DNA of 64,000 nucleotides from NCBI GenBank assembly GCA_963575745.1, contig CAUYUJ010020738.1, positions 81,014-145,013 of the forward strand, in the 5' to 3' direction. This document shows positions 10,516 to 20,005 of the stretch, in pieces. This stretch comes from Prorocentrum cordatum. Its lineage: Eukaryota > Sar > Dinophyceae > Prorocentrales > Prorocentraceae. Within the stretch, counting starts at the first letter, position 1; every line of letters starts with the position of its first letter. The notes beneath the pieces were generated by a model. That model was not told the DNA's origin. It ran no database searches and saw nothing but the letters and a program-made list of their open reading frames with translations. Both the position numbers and the translations under genes were made by a program.

Positions 10516-10543
10516 TTTCCTCGTCTTGTCTTTCGCGCGCTGA

Positions 10544-12014
10544 CATTGATCGTGGCTGGCAAGTGGGCCCATCGCGCGCGTCGCCCAGCGCTCGGCAACA
10601 GTTCCGCGCGGGGCGCGAGTCTCGTTCGACAGAGACCCCGTTGCCAGCCGTCAATTTTGCGGGGCAAAAAGGCGGCGATCCCTTGCGAACCGATTTAGAT
10701 GGAGATGAGAGTTCGGCAATGTCGGATCACGACGTCCGCGCGCAGCCCCAAGACTCCGCGCCGCCCGTCGCCGACGCGCGCAGACGTCGCCGGCGCGGGG
10801 GGCGGGGGCTTCCCGACGGCAGCAGGCGCTTCTGCGGGCCAGCGCAGCAGCCGCCGCCCATTCCCCGAAGCAATTCGCAATCGGGAATGGGAAGACGCCG
10901 CCGGCAGGGGCGGGAATTCCACCGCGGAAGTGCAACGGGGCTTCGGTGATAGTTTCGACCCCCCCCTTTCCAGACAGCGCGGGCGCCTCTTCGCCTCCCC
11001 GGCCAGATGCCCACGCGGGCAGCCCTTCGTCGGGGGGCGCGTCCGTCGAGGGGGGCGCGTCCGTCGAGGGGGGCGCGGCCGTCGAGGCGGCGGAGCGCGG
11101 CGTGGCGCTATCCGACCAATGTCGCGAGATCAACGACACCTGTCTGGCGCAGTAGGATGAGGGTGATCGGGCGCGTCCTGCGACTGGCGTGGGCGACTGC
11201 GATGCCCCCCCCCTGGTCGCCGAGCCATGGTCAAACCGCTTCCACGAGCGCCCCCTGCGCTCGGCACTCGACGAGCGAGGCTGGTTGCGATTCACGCGGA
11301 GGGCTTCGCACGGCAGTGGTTCTCCATGACAAGGGGCGAAGTGCGGGGGGACATCGGCGATTGGATCGGCTGGCGCGCCCCCTGCCTAATAACGCTGCTC
11401 GAAAGGCCATATTTTGATGCCCCCCGCTCTCGCGTCTTCGCGCCTTGCGCGGTTCTTCCGGATCGATTGCGGTCGCGGGCGTGGGGCAGCGTCGAAGCGG
11501 GCTGGACGATAACAGCTTTCGCTAGTAGCTGGCCCATGGGGACCGCGCCAGATTTGCCCTCCGAGAGCTGGGGGGGGGCTGAATTGCACATGTGCGCGTG
11601 GTATTCGGCGGGGCCATATGCAGATGAGAATCGCGCAGGATCTGACCAGGCACCCCATGCCCGCGCAGCGACCGGTTGGCCGCGGTGACCCTGATCGATG
11701 GCCGCCCGCGCCACCTATCTGTGCGTTCGTGGATGCAGGGTCGCAGAATCCAGGAGTTGTGCCATACGACGCCTCAGACTTAGCTGCAGCCTCCCCATGC
11801 TCGGCAGGGCCCGTCTTCGCCGAGGAGGCGGGCCAGCCCTGGCTCCTTCTCGGAGGGCTGGCGTTCGTCGCCAGAAGGGGGTCACGGCGGGTGCTCTTTT
11901 CCTCGGCGGCGCGCATAAGCGAGTGTGATGCCCGCTGGGGCAGTTGGAGATGCCCTGGTGGAGCTTCGGGATTTTATAAGGGGTCATTTCGGAGTTCCCT
12001 GAGCAATTGGTGCC
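10544..12014. other. Unrecognised GC-rich sequence with an 18-bp minisatellite
   Basis: No gene recognised. Positions 11035-11091 hold three tandem copies of an 18-bp unit based on GGGGGGCGCGTCCGTCGA. Several frames stay open because of high GC. None shows a recognisable domain. Confidence 0.5.
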
Positions 12015-12382
12015 TTGCTTCCTCTGCCAGGCAGGGCAGATATTTTGACGGGCAGCAGCCTGCGTTTGACCATCTCCGGTCAGATTTCTGATGGCGGAAG
12101 CGCCGGGCTGCTAAAAAGCACGTCGCAGGGGCTCTGTGAAGACATGTGGGTGCTGAGCGAGGGCAAGCGCAAGGCCCTGGAGGATGAGCTGAATGCCCTC
12201 TCTGATCACGATCTGGAACGACGACGCGCTCTGCTTCGAGGACAGTGCGAGAACCTTCGGTGTAGGCGACCGCACATCCACTTCGCGCTGCGTCTTCATG
12301 ATCCTGATGGAGGTGGGCAATGCGTGTTCCACTCTCTGGGGGCGACGGGAGATTCAGAGTCTGCGCTCTCCGCCGTAGTTTT
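12015..12382 (+). CDS. Unrecognised open frame ending at the fold-back element
   Basis: Open frame on the + strand with plausible protein wording between 12118 and 12290: helix-like, charge-rich segments such as LCEDMWVLSEGKRKALEDEL and SDHDLERRRALLRG. No family is recognised. The frame runs on into the fold-back element at 12383 and ends at 12533. The true end is unknown and the insertion may have broken it. A long frame is also open on the opposite strand, so coding status is uncertain. Confidence 0.25.
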
Positions 12383-12589
12383 GGACACCCGAAATGGGTA
12401 CCGAAAGAATAGGTACAATGCCCAACAACAAATGTTGTCCCAAACCAACAGCGGCCGCTGTTGGACAGGCGGCCTTCTGTCTCGAATGGACACAGGCCGC
12501 GGCGGCGCGGACAGCGAGCCCTGTTCAAAATGAACAGGAACTGCTGTTGGGCATTGTACCCATTCTTTCGGTGCCCATGTCGGGCGTCC
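12383..12589. mobile_element. 207-bp fold-back (MITE-like) element
   Basis: Two inverted arms of about 49 bp (12383-12431 and 12541-12589) match at roughly 90 percent: the left reads GGACACCCGAAATGGGTACC and the right arm, reverse-complemented, GGACGCCCGACATGGGCACC. Both continue through CGAAAGAAT and GGTACAATGCCCAACA. The interior is full of smaller perfect palindromes: CCAACAGCGGCCGCTGTTGG (12450-12469), CCTGTTCA-AAA-TGAACAGG and ACAAC-AAAT-GTTGT. No flanking duplication is obvious. It could be a non-autonomous DNA transposon or a strongly structured RNA. Confidence 0.75.
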
Positions 12590-12661
12590 AGAGTAGTCCC
12601 GCGCTGGTGGGCCCACCCTGCGAGTGGACTCGAGCACCCCGTCCGAGTGCGACCCTTCTCT

Positions 12662-13054
12662 TCAAGTTCGGCGCCAGGTTTGTCCGTGGGCTGATCGTCG
12701 GGGCCTTTTCGTCGGCGCCTCTGGCGGCTCTGCTGGCGGGTGGTTCAGCAGGCCCAGCCAGTCTTTCCAGAAGGTGGTTGCGGGAACAGCGCGGATTTCA
12801 ACGCCGTCCTCCAGAACTGCATGCAGTAGAGCGATCACAACTTCGGTGCCTGGGCGCCGCCACTTCCTGAACATGATCCTTGTCAAGTACCTCGTCGAGA
12901 TCCTTGGGTATTTTCGTTCCAGCCCATCGCCGGAGATTTCTGCCATGACAGCATGGACGGCGTGGTCGAAGAGTTCCGCTGTGTATTTTTGGATGTTGGG
13001 CACGGGGTCCCCGTGGCCATTTGTTGCGAACACAGGGCCAGCCTCGAGCGGCAC
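12662..13054 (-). CDS. Unrecognised 130-residue open frame
   Basis: Reverse-strand frame with non-repetitive, balanced amino-acid composition. The stretch GDPVPNIQKYTAELFDHAVH and then YPRISTRYLTRIMFRKWRR reads like ordinary helical protein. I do not recognise a family. A + strand frame is open over part of the same span, so this remains a candidate only. Confidence 0.3.
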   Translation of the reverse strand: MPLEAGPVFATNGHGDPVPNIQKYTAELFDHAVHAVMAEISGDGLERKYPRISTRYLTRIMFRKWRRPGTEVVIALLHAVLEDGVEIRAVPATTFWKDWLGLLNHPPAEPPEAPTKRPRRSAHGQTWRRT

Positions 13055-13139
13055 TGCTTTTACCTCACGAGCCCGCTGAGGGTCGGGGCCCGCCGCGGCG
13101 GGCGCTGGTAGCCGTGCGTCGAGGCAATTTCAATTGTTT

Positions 13140-13740
13140 TGGGTCGCTCGCTCCTCCTCCCTCCTCCTCGTTCTCCTCCCCCTCCTCCTCCTCCTCCACT
13201 TCCTCCTCCTGCTCATCCTCCACCATCAAATCCTCGCTGCTGGAATGCCCAACCTTGTCCGCTCAACAGAGCGTCCTGCCCCATCCTGCTCATCCATCCA
13301 GCTCATTCGCCCCTTTTTCCTCCAATGTGTTGCGCATAAGTAGCATGATGTTGCCTTTTGGGGGGTTCCAGGTCCACTGGGTCACCCGTCGGTGGGTAGA
13401 GGGAATGAGCGCCATGGGAAAGCATGCGCGGGGAGGGTCGCGTGTCAGGTATGGCGCGAACGCGCCGAACTTCCACACCACCTCTCCCATTATCCCCCCT
13501 CTCCGCCCCTTTTCTGTCCCCCCCTCTCCGTTCCACTCTCCTCCCCATCCACCTTACCTCCCTCTCCTCTCCTCCTCTCCCCCCCCCCTTGCCCCTTTCC
13601 TTCCCTCCCTTCCCCTCCTCCTGTTCCTGTTGCTGCTCCTCCTCCTCCTCCTCCTCCTCCTCCTCCTCCTCCTCCTCCTCCTCCTCCTCCTCCTCCTCCC
13701 CGTCCTCCTCCTCCTCCTTTTCCTCCTCCTCCTCTCAATG
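13140..13740. repeat. C/T-rich tracts and (TCC)n microsatellite
   Basis: C/T-rich sequence with a nearly pure TCC repeat at 13630-13735. Pieces at 13150-13210 and 13500-13620 are also pyrimidine-rich. The intervening 13240-13480 looks unique but has no recognised gene. Confidence 0.85.
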
Positions 13741-14089
13741 TTTCCCCTCCTCCCCTCTCTCTGCCTGCGTGAGGGGCCCCAGTTTCGGGCACCTCGACAG
13801 GACGTTTTGTTGGGCCGGCTATTTGGTTTATGGGGCCAGCTCTGTTGTTCATTGGTGCCTCACCACGCTCGTGATTCGCGGGGTTCCGCGACCTCATGGT
13901 TATTGGAGGCGTGCCCAACCCTGTCGAAAGCGAGGCGGCTACATCAATAGAAGCGTTAGGTACAAACGAAGCCATTGAATCCCTGCAACGCTCGTGAATG
14001 CTTCAGCACACATCGTCGGACCACATCCAAGCCCCCCCCCCCATTCACGCACGCATTCTCGCACCTCGGACCACAACAGGTGACAGGCC

Positions 14090-14406
14090 GCCAGGGAGCC
14101 CCGAGGTCTCGATTTGATGTGCGTGTCCCTCCGCCCCGCTGGACCTCCCAGCAACCCAACACATCGCGATAGTTACGCACTTGGCAGCCCACAGGGAGCT
14201 CCCATGTCTCGACTGGATGTGCGTGTCCCTCCGCTCCGCTGGACCTCCCAGGAGCGCTCCGCTCTCTGGGGGCTTCGGCCGAACTCCAAACGGGGCCACG
14301 AAACGTGTCAGGGGCGTGCTATAATTGGCTAGGGGTTGCCCCCCCCCCCCTGGGGGGCTGCGGCCGAACTGCCTACGGGGTCTCGAAACGCGTGAGGGGT
14401 GTGCCG
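14090..14406. repeat. Two adjacent tandem duplications
   Basis: First pair: 14093-14155 and 14192-14254, sharing GATGTGCGTGTCCCTCCGC and CCGCTGGACCTCCCAG. Second pair: 14266-14322 and 14352-14406, sharing CTGGGGG-CT-CGGCCGAACT and CGAAAC-CGTGAGGGG-type ends. The remaining sequence to 14914 has no recognised gene. Confidence 0.75.
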
Positions 14407-14914
14407 ACATGGGCACGCCGAAAACAGAGGCTGGAGGGAGGGGGCAGCGGAAGGTAGGACCGCAACGCAGGGCGCTGCGGATTCAAAGCGAGGATCCAGA
14501 GGCACAGCATGGTTGGGTAACACAGCCGTACCACGTTCGGGACGGACGAAAAGGGGTGATTCGGACAAGGAGCCTTAGGATCTATGCTACGGGCGGCAGG
14601 TTTCGGCTCTGTCGCAAGGCCGTTTCCTTGATACATGGGCGCCTCAAACGCCATGGGAGTGACAGGGAAAATTATCTACGTGAGCTCATTCATTCCCTCC
14701 CTTTTGCTGCCCCCCCCCGTTCGTCGTTGGAGTGACCTGTGCTGCGTGGTTTTCGGGTGGCGCGGAGGTGTCAATGATGCTGATGCTGTCGCATGCTGAT
14801 GCTGCCGCATCGAATGTAACGGTTAGCAGGCCGCGCACCAGAGTTGGTTCTCGCCTTGGGTCACTCTTGTGTGCATCGGGCGAGAGTTGGAACACGCGGG
14901 TTTGGGGCATGTTG

Positions 14915-15149
14915 TTGTCATGCCCATGTCAGCATCTCCTCCTCCTTCGCCTCTGTCCCACCTCCCTTGTGTGCCGCCGTTGTAGCCCACAACGGGCCTT
15001 TGCGTCACATGGCGCGCAGGCGACGGGTGCGCCCTGGGCCCCATAAGAGGAACGACAACGTTCTCTTTTATTGCACGGGTCCCCCTACTTGTACGTCGTG
15101 CCTGTCGATTTGTTTTCCATACAGTTACCCCCGTACATTCCACAGAACC
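14915..15149 (+). repeat. Dispersed 235-bp repeat, copy 1
   Basis: It matches 26560-26772 through most of its length, sharing CCTCCTCCTTCGCCTC, TTGTGTGCCGCCGTTGT, GGCGCGCAGGCGACGGG and CCGTACATTCCACAG. The matched part can be framed as TGTCATG...TTCCACA, so a solo LTR is possible, but no target duplication is visible at either copy. Confidence 0.78.
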
Positions 15150-15609
15150 CGTTGTTGCGATCCATTAGGGGAGCCCGGCCGGCCCCCATGCCACTCGACT
15201 CTTGGGTGACAGATTCCCTAATATTCTCCCGTTCGTTCCGCTTCCCACCCTCTTGCACCGAGTGCCGCCGTGACTTTTTTTAGACGACGCTCAGCCTCGC
15301 GAGGATGAACTTCCAGATGGTCCTTGGTTACAACCAGCACAGGATCCTTGGGCAGGAGGCGGAGGGCGATAAGATTTTCCTTGGGACGGTGATGACGCAG
15401 TGGGCTGGTCAGATCAAGACTGGGCCCGCTGATTCTCACAGTCCTGGACGGAAGCTCGGACCAATGCCCAATCATCCTCATCAAGGTGGAACGCGCGGGG
15501 CCGTGGTTCGCCGATTGCGCCAGCTCGGTTGAACACGCCTCTGCGGGGAATGGTGCGCCTTTCTGTCCGACTGCTCCGATTTATTGGGGGACTGTATTCC
15601 GATTGCTCC
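15150..15609. other. Unrecognised sequence
   Basis: Open frames occur on both strands at 15218-15532 but I recognise no domain. It lies upstream of the Gag remnant and could be its leader. Confidence 0.4.
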
Positions 15610-15828
15610 GACTTCCCCGAACAATTGGAAGCCCCAAAGATATCAAACGACCTGCCTCCCACTTGGGACGGCAAGTATCCGGACATTCGTCTAGATCCTT
15701 ACATGAAGGAACTGCATGTGTGGCTCACGACTACCAGAAACAGGAAGTGGCAACACGGATGCTTCATCTATCGCTACACCACCCGACGTGGGACGATGGG
15801 GCCTTGGGCTCGGGGCTGCGCGAATTAG
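15610..15828 (+). pseudogene. gag: Copia-type Gag remnant (copia-3?)
   Basis: The end of this frame reads NDLPPTWDGKYPDIRLDPY followed by MKELHVWLTTTRNRKWQHG, the standard opening of the Gag core in dinoflagellate copia elements (PP-W-G-x-P-x-x-x-L-x-x-Y-x-x-x-L-x-x-W). It stops at TAG 15826, after which frames are broken and a TA microsatellite follows at 15951. It may belong with the integrase remnant at 18180-18700, both being + strand and in gag-pol order. Confidence 0.6.
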
Positions 15829-15948
15829 CCGGACGAGCGAGGCCGCGAGCGGCAGGCAGGCTTCGGCGGTTTCCAGGCCGTTCCGCTTGAATCAGACGGC
15901 GCTCTGCATGACGCTTGTCAACTGGAACCTGCGACCCAGTTTCGATAC

Positions 15949-15950
<2 letters not shown>

Positions 15951-16010
<60 letters not shown>

Positions 16011-16040
16011 CTATATATATATATATATATATATATTACT
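15951..16040. repeat. (TA)n microsatellite
   Basis: TA dinucleotide repeat with a few TACA/TATC interruptions. Confidence 0.95.
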
Positions 16041-16768
16041 TTTCTTATCTTTGCTACTGCTGATGCATATTTCATTGAGCTCCAGGTCCATATGGGTTTC
16101 GGTTGAGCGGGTGCTGGAGCCCAGCGTGGAGTCTACATCAAAGATCAGTTTGGGAAAATGGTGAGATAATTTGGAGATGCCCGCGGCTTGGAGCCAGCGC
16201 AGATACATTTGAAATGGGCGCCATGGGCGTCGGAGGATCTACCCAGTTTCTCCCCAGGTGCACCTTGCCTGTCGCCGTGGCGAAGAATTGCGGCGCTCTC
16301 TCGGTGCATCTGATTGCCTGCGACGTGCCCCTAGTGCTTCAAGTGGAGATGCCTGGGCAGCTCGGCTCGGTCCTTGACCTGCCGGGTGGCTCCATCACTT
16401 GGAAGGCGCTCGACGACGGTCAATCCAGGGCGCGCGGGGCAGGGGCAGGCAGACGCACCGCGATCTATATTTACGATGTCCCCGATTATTGTTGGCAGAG
16501 AACGCAGAGTATCAGAAAAGTCTCTCCAACGACTCAGGGATATTTCCAGGTCGTCGAGCATGGGGGTGCGCCGTGCTATGCTATGTGAATCCGCGGGCGC
16601 CCTCGGGTCAAACCAGGCTTTCCCATCCAACTGCCGCTGCCCCTGGCGCCTCGCGCTACGTTGAATCGCGCAGGGCGCGTCCTCGCCAGGAAGCCAGGAA
16701 GGGGCCGCAGTCGGGATTTCCTAGCGCCGGCAGGTCCAGCCAGTCCCCGATGACTCCAGAGAACGGAC
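16041..16768. other. Unrecognised sequence
   Basis: Several overlapping open frames on both strands. No domain recognised. Confidence 0.45.
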
Positions 16769-17545
16769 GTGGAAATTGAAACAGCCGTTCAAGAAGCTGC
16801 CCTCTATTCTGGACTACGCGGCCACGAGGCGCCGCGCGGGGGCGCGCGTCGGCGCGGACACCCGCGAGCACTTGCTCGGGGACGCGGGGGTTCTGGGCAA
16901 GGTCCTTGCCCAGACCTTGGGAGGCCGCTGGCGGTTCCACTGCCTCGCCCCCGCGACCCGAGTCTTTTCGTTCGCGCCCTGGAGATCTCCAGCGGCGAGC
17001 GGTTCGCGGCCGGCAAAGAGCTGGGGCGCGACGGCACGGGCGCCGCGAAGACCGATCAGGCCGCGCGCGTGCGCCCCGAGGAGGCCGCGCTTCACCGGGG
17101 CAACAACGAGACATCCTGGTGGACACGCGACGATTGCCAGATGCGCTGGACGAGGCCCCCCGTGGAGGGCCTCTTCGGCGCGGGCAGGCCAGGCCGCCGG
17201 GGGCGGGCGACGTTCGGGGTGCGCGCGGGCAGCGCCTTCAAGGAGATCTACGAGAGGGGCTTCCAGCGCTGCGAGCGGCGCGCGAGGGCTCGCGAGTCAC
17301 GCGAACCAGCAACGCATCAAGAATCCGCCCGCCTGGCAACGCGCGCGGCGGAGCGCGAGGCGCGCGGGGGCGTCGCGGGCGGGGGCGGCGTCGAGGCGAT
17401 CGCGGAGAAGACCGACATCGGATGGATTTGCGGGCAGGAGATAACTTCAACGGCATCGCGGCGCATGTCCGAGTGCATCGCGAGCCCCGCGACAAGCTTC
17501 TCACCCCTGCCGCCTCCGTCGGCTCACCTTCTGCAGGCGATTTGA
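16769..17545 (+). CDS. Unrecognised 258-residue open frame
   Basis: A continuous GC-rich frame rich in Arg, Gly, Ala and Glu. Mid-protein wording such as RALEISSGERFAAGKELGRD, WWTRDDCQMRWTRPPVE and AFKEIYERGFQRCERRARAR is not simple repeat and could be a real protein, possibly nucleic-acid binding because it is very basic. The other two + frames are also largely open, so the choice of frame is not secure. No homologue recognised. Confidence 0.3.
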   Translation: MEIETAVQEAALYSGLRGHEAPRGGARRRGHPRALARGRGGSGQGPCPDLGRPLAVPLPRPRDPSLFVRALEISSGERFAAGKELGRDGTGAAKTDQAARVRPEEAALHRGNNETSWWTRDDCQMRWTRPPVEGLFGAGRPGRRGRATFGVRAGSAFKEIYERGFQRCERRARARESREPATHQESARLATRAAEREARGGVAGGGGVEAIAEKTDIGWICGQEITSTASRRMSECIASPATSFSPLPPPSAHLLQAI

Positions 17546-17920
17546 CCAGTGAGCGGATGGCAGATGTTGTTCTCTACTCAGATGGTAGCTCCGAGTTCAT
17601 TTAGGGCATTTGATCTGATTGCGCTTGCGACCGCGCCTGGGCTGGGAGATGGGCTGCTCGCATTTCTCAACCGCGGAGCAGTTATTCGCGCGATGTGCGA
17701 TGGCGCCTCGCTGGCGAGCGTTTGTCCTCGGAGCGCCTGTCTCAGTCAGGTTGGGCAGCTTCTCTCTCCGGGCGCTTCCAAGGTGGGCCCGGCTTGTCCG
17801 GTAGTTGGCAAGCGCGCGGCTGCGATTAGAGGTTCCCCGGTGGATCGCGGCAGCCTGCCACTTTGCAGGGCTCGTTTGAAGCGGCCGGGGCTCGCGCAGG
17901 AAAGTGGTGGTTGATTTTGG

Positions 17921-18172
17921 TTGGCAGACCACCAGTGGAGCTTGCGCTTCATCTTGAGAGGTCGACGAGGGCGGCATTGGCGCGATTTCTTCCAACCGGT
18001 AAAACAGATCAAGCAGGCACTCTCAGTGAGCCATGCTAGTCTCAGTCTTCCTTTGGAAGCAGCCCCTGAAGAAGGTGGGCCCGACGAGATTCCCGTCGAT
18101 GACCCCGGCGCCGAACTTCTTGAAAGCGATGATGAAGCGCCCGCCCAGCCCGACTGGGCGCGGACCAGCTAA
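17921..18172 (+). pseudogene. Possible pre-integrase segment of copia-3
   Basis: The latter half is acidic (EAAPEEGGPDEIPVDDPG and then LLESDDEAPAQPDW). It lies just upstream of the integrase zinc-binding region, where copia polyproteins often carry an acidic linker. Assignment is by position only. Confidence 0.3.
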
Positions 18173-18179
18173 CCGATCT

Positions 18180-18700
18180 CGAGCTTGCTCGCGACAGTGT
18201 TGGTCACCCTGGGACTTCCGTCATGGGGCAGTGCTGAGCCTGAAGTAGCACGCTGGGCACTGAAAAAACACTAAGTGCGACGAGTGCGATTCACAGAAAC
18301 GACCCTTTACTCGACGCCGCGCTGCTGTTCCCGAGTCTTACCGATTCGACCATATTGTTGGCATTGATTTATTTGGTTGAGGTCAAGTGCCCACTCGATG
18401 TTGCACCGCATTTTCAGGATTAGCATTATTTGTCGGGGGCATGTCCTTTCAGCTGGTTGGACTTGCGATATGTGGGGGCAGGGAAGTCAGCAGAGATAGC
18501 ATGGGAAGAATTTGCACGCGCATGGGCACGTATGTTTTGCATGCCAGAGGCTGTCGTTGCAGATTCTGGAACGGAGTTGCAGGGAACGCTCGCCGGTAAC
18601 ATGCAGAACAACTGCGCGTGCCCATGCCTCGTGGATGCTCGTGCTCCACGGCAAAACGGTTGAGCGGAATGCGCTGGAGAAGAATGGAAACAGCAGCTCC
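18180..18700 (+). pseudogene. Copia-3 integrase core, broken
   Basis: DDE integrase wording is spread over shifted frames. DSVGHPGTSVM (about 18194) gives the His of the HHCC zinc finger. KCDECDSQKRPF (18273-18308) gives its two Cys. GIDLFG (18360-18377) carries the first catalytic Asp (18366). VVADSGTELQG (from about 18553) carries the second Asp (18562). PRQNG-stop-AE (18646-18669) carries the Glu, with TGA at 18661 in the middle of the conserved QNGxxER box. These are the expected motifs in the right order and spacing for a retroviral-type integrase. Confidence 0.75.
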
Positions 18701-18906
18701 GTTTTGCCGTTCATAAGGTAGCTCCGCATAGTCCAGCCGATTGACATGCCATGGGGGAGTCGCGTTGCTCTGTCTGGAACCGCTGCCAGAACCGGAGTGA
18801 TGATCACTTATGCAACGAGCGTCTGGCTTTGCAAGACGTCTACCAGCGACCCTGCTCTCCGGTGACCCCATAGATCCCGAATTCTTGTCTGCCGATCCGG
18901 CGCTAG

Positions 18907-19605
18907 ATGTCCACCGAGCTCATGTCTTACACCGGGCTGCCATGGATAATCGAACGCGACTACTGCGAGTCTTCCGCGCGCGACATCGCGCGCCCCCCAA
19001 CCTTCACTGAAGGCCAATTCGTGTTTGCATGGAGACAAGGACGAGTCGGCTCGGGGAGATGGCTTGGGGCTGGGCGATTATCCCACCCACTGCTGTTGCG
19101 GCTGGAATCAACATGCGCGGACCGTTGTGGCGCGTTGCAAATGAGCGAAGTCGAAGTGCCACGCAAGGTAAAAGCTAAGGAATTGAGACGGTCAATCGTT
19201 ACCTCCGCGACCTCAAGATCGATCTCGAGCTCGCGCGCGATGCCCGTCGTGATGTCGACGCCCAGATTTTCTGGAGACGAACCTCTACGCGACCCCGATG
19301 CGGCAGAGGCCCATGAAATTCCGGACGGTTCAGACACTGATGCCGCTCGGGAGCCACAACCGCCAACGCCGGCTCAACCAGAAATACAACCAATGGCGGA
19401 CAGCTGCGACGAACCTGGATTGGCACGCGCAGCGCCCCGGAGTGGCGCTCGACAAGTGCGACCTCGTCTGAGCGCCGCATCCTCTGGTGAACCGCAGGGC
19501 GAGCCGGGCTCGAGACAGCCCTCCGCGGCAGAGGCGCCGGGGGGAACCTCCAGTGCAGGCGCGCGAGGCACGGGCGCGCCTTGGCCCGCCAATGCGGCTT
19601 CATAG
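18907..19605 (+). pseudogene. Copia-3 integrase C-terminus and spacer
   Basis: A 232-residue frame. FTEGQFVFAWRQGRVGSGRW (near 19009-19070) resembles the integrase C-terminal box G-x-x-V-x-x-WR-x-GR-x-x-GxW. A polar, Pro/Glu/Ala-rich tail follows (EPQPPTPAQPEIQPMADS and onward), as commonly separates integrase from reverse transcriptase in these elements. It ends at TAG 19603. Function beyond this placement is unknown. Confidence 0.5.
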
Positions 19606-19769
19606 TTGCTGCCGCCAGCGCCAACTACGACCGCGCCTCCTGAAGTTCCACCTGTGGACTCTGCAGGTGAACTGGCTACCTACCTACAACGTGCGCAGCA
19701 GTCATGATGTTCAGGTGACGGATGATTTGTTGGGCGCGCGCAAGACCCCCCACTCGGACAACATCTACT

Positions 19770-20005
19770 CAGCCCGTCAATCAAAAGCAGCCCGCCTCAA
19801 CGCTGCGAGATCGTTCTTCATCAGAAAGAAGAGGATGCAATCAACATCGATCCGTTACCTGATCATCCTAAACGGCAGTTTCTTGGGCCGATTTGCAGCC
19901 GCGGCAGAGAATGGTCAGAGAAGTGCGCGGCACGACCTGACGGCGCCAAAGCAGCGCGCATTCGTCAAGGCTTGCCGCTGCAGAAATCTACCGCAAATTC
20001 CCTAG
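19770..20005 (+). pseudogene. Possible start of copia-3 reverse transcriptase
   Basis: One phase reads INIDPLPDHPKRQFLG and then GREWSEKCAARPDGAKAARI, similar to the region just before reverse transcriptase in dinoflagellate copia elements (acid box, then a W-x-K segment). It decays quickly and no catalytic motif follows. Confidence 0.35.

Larger units (their letters stand above)
9011..10543 (+). pseudogene. LINE-A endonuclease (second half), linker and RT fingers
   Basis: The endonuclease resumes with the catalytic GDMNF box (9033-9047). ADGPTHFC (about 9171-9195) is the usual P-T-H/R-F substrate block. VSDDAALWVTI (9290-9322) matches the SDHxxL box with His replaced by Asp. A helical linker follows (HLRFQRFKELIIEV near 9452, RIIAASSEAAA near 9611). 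From 9870 one frame runs to 10543. It contains LRAIGNYWALEF, then APGVDGIP (10088-10111), the PGPDGIP motif of LINE reverse transcriptase fingers, then DDRPDGSVVRAPGE (10259-10300). No palm motifs (A, B or C) follow, so the copy is truncated. Several stops and frame changes mark it as dead. Confidence 0.72.

Noticed and set aside
13392-13978. Pro/Ser-rich and Leu-rich frames over the C/T tract
   Set aside because: Low-complexity readings of a TCC microsatellite in different phases.
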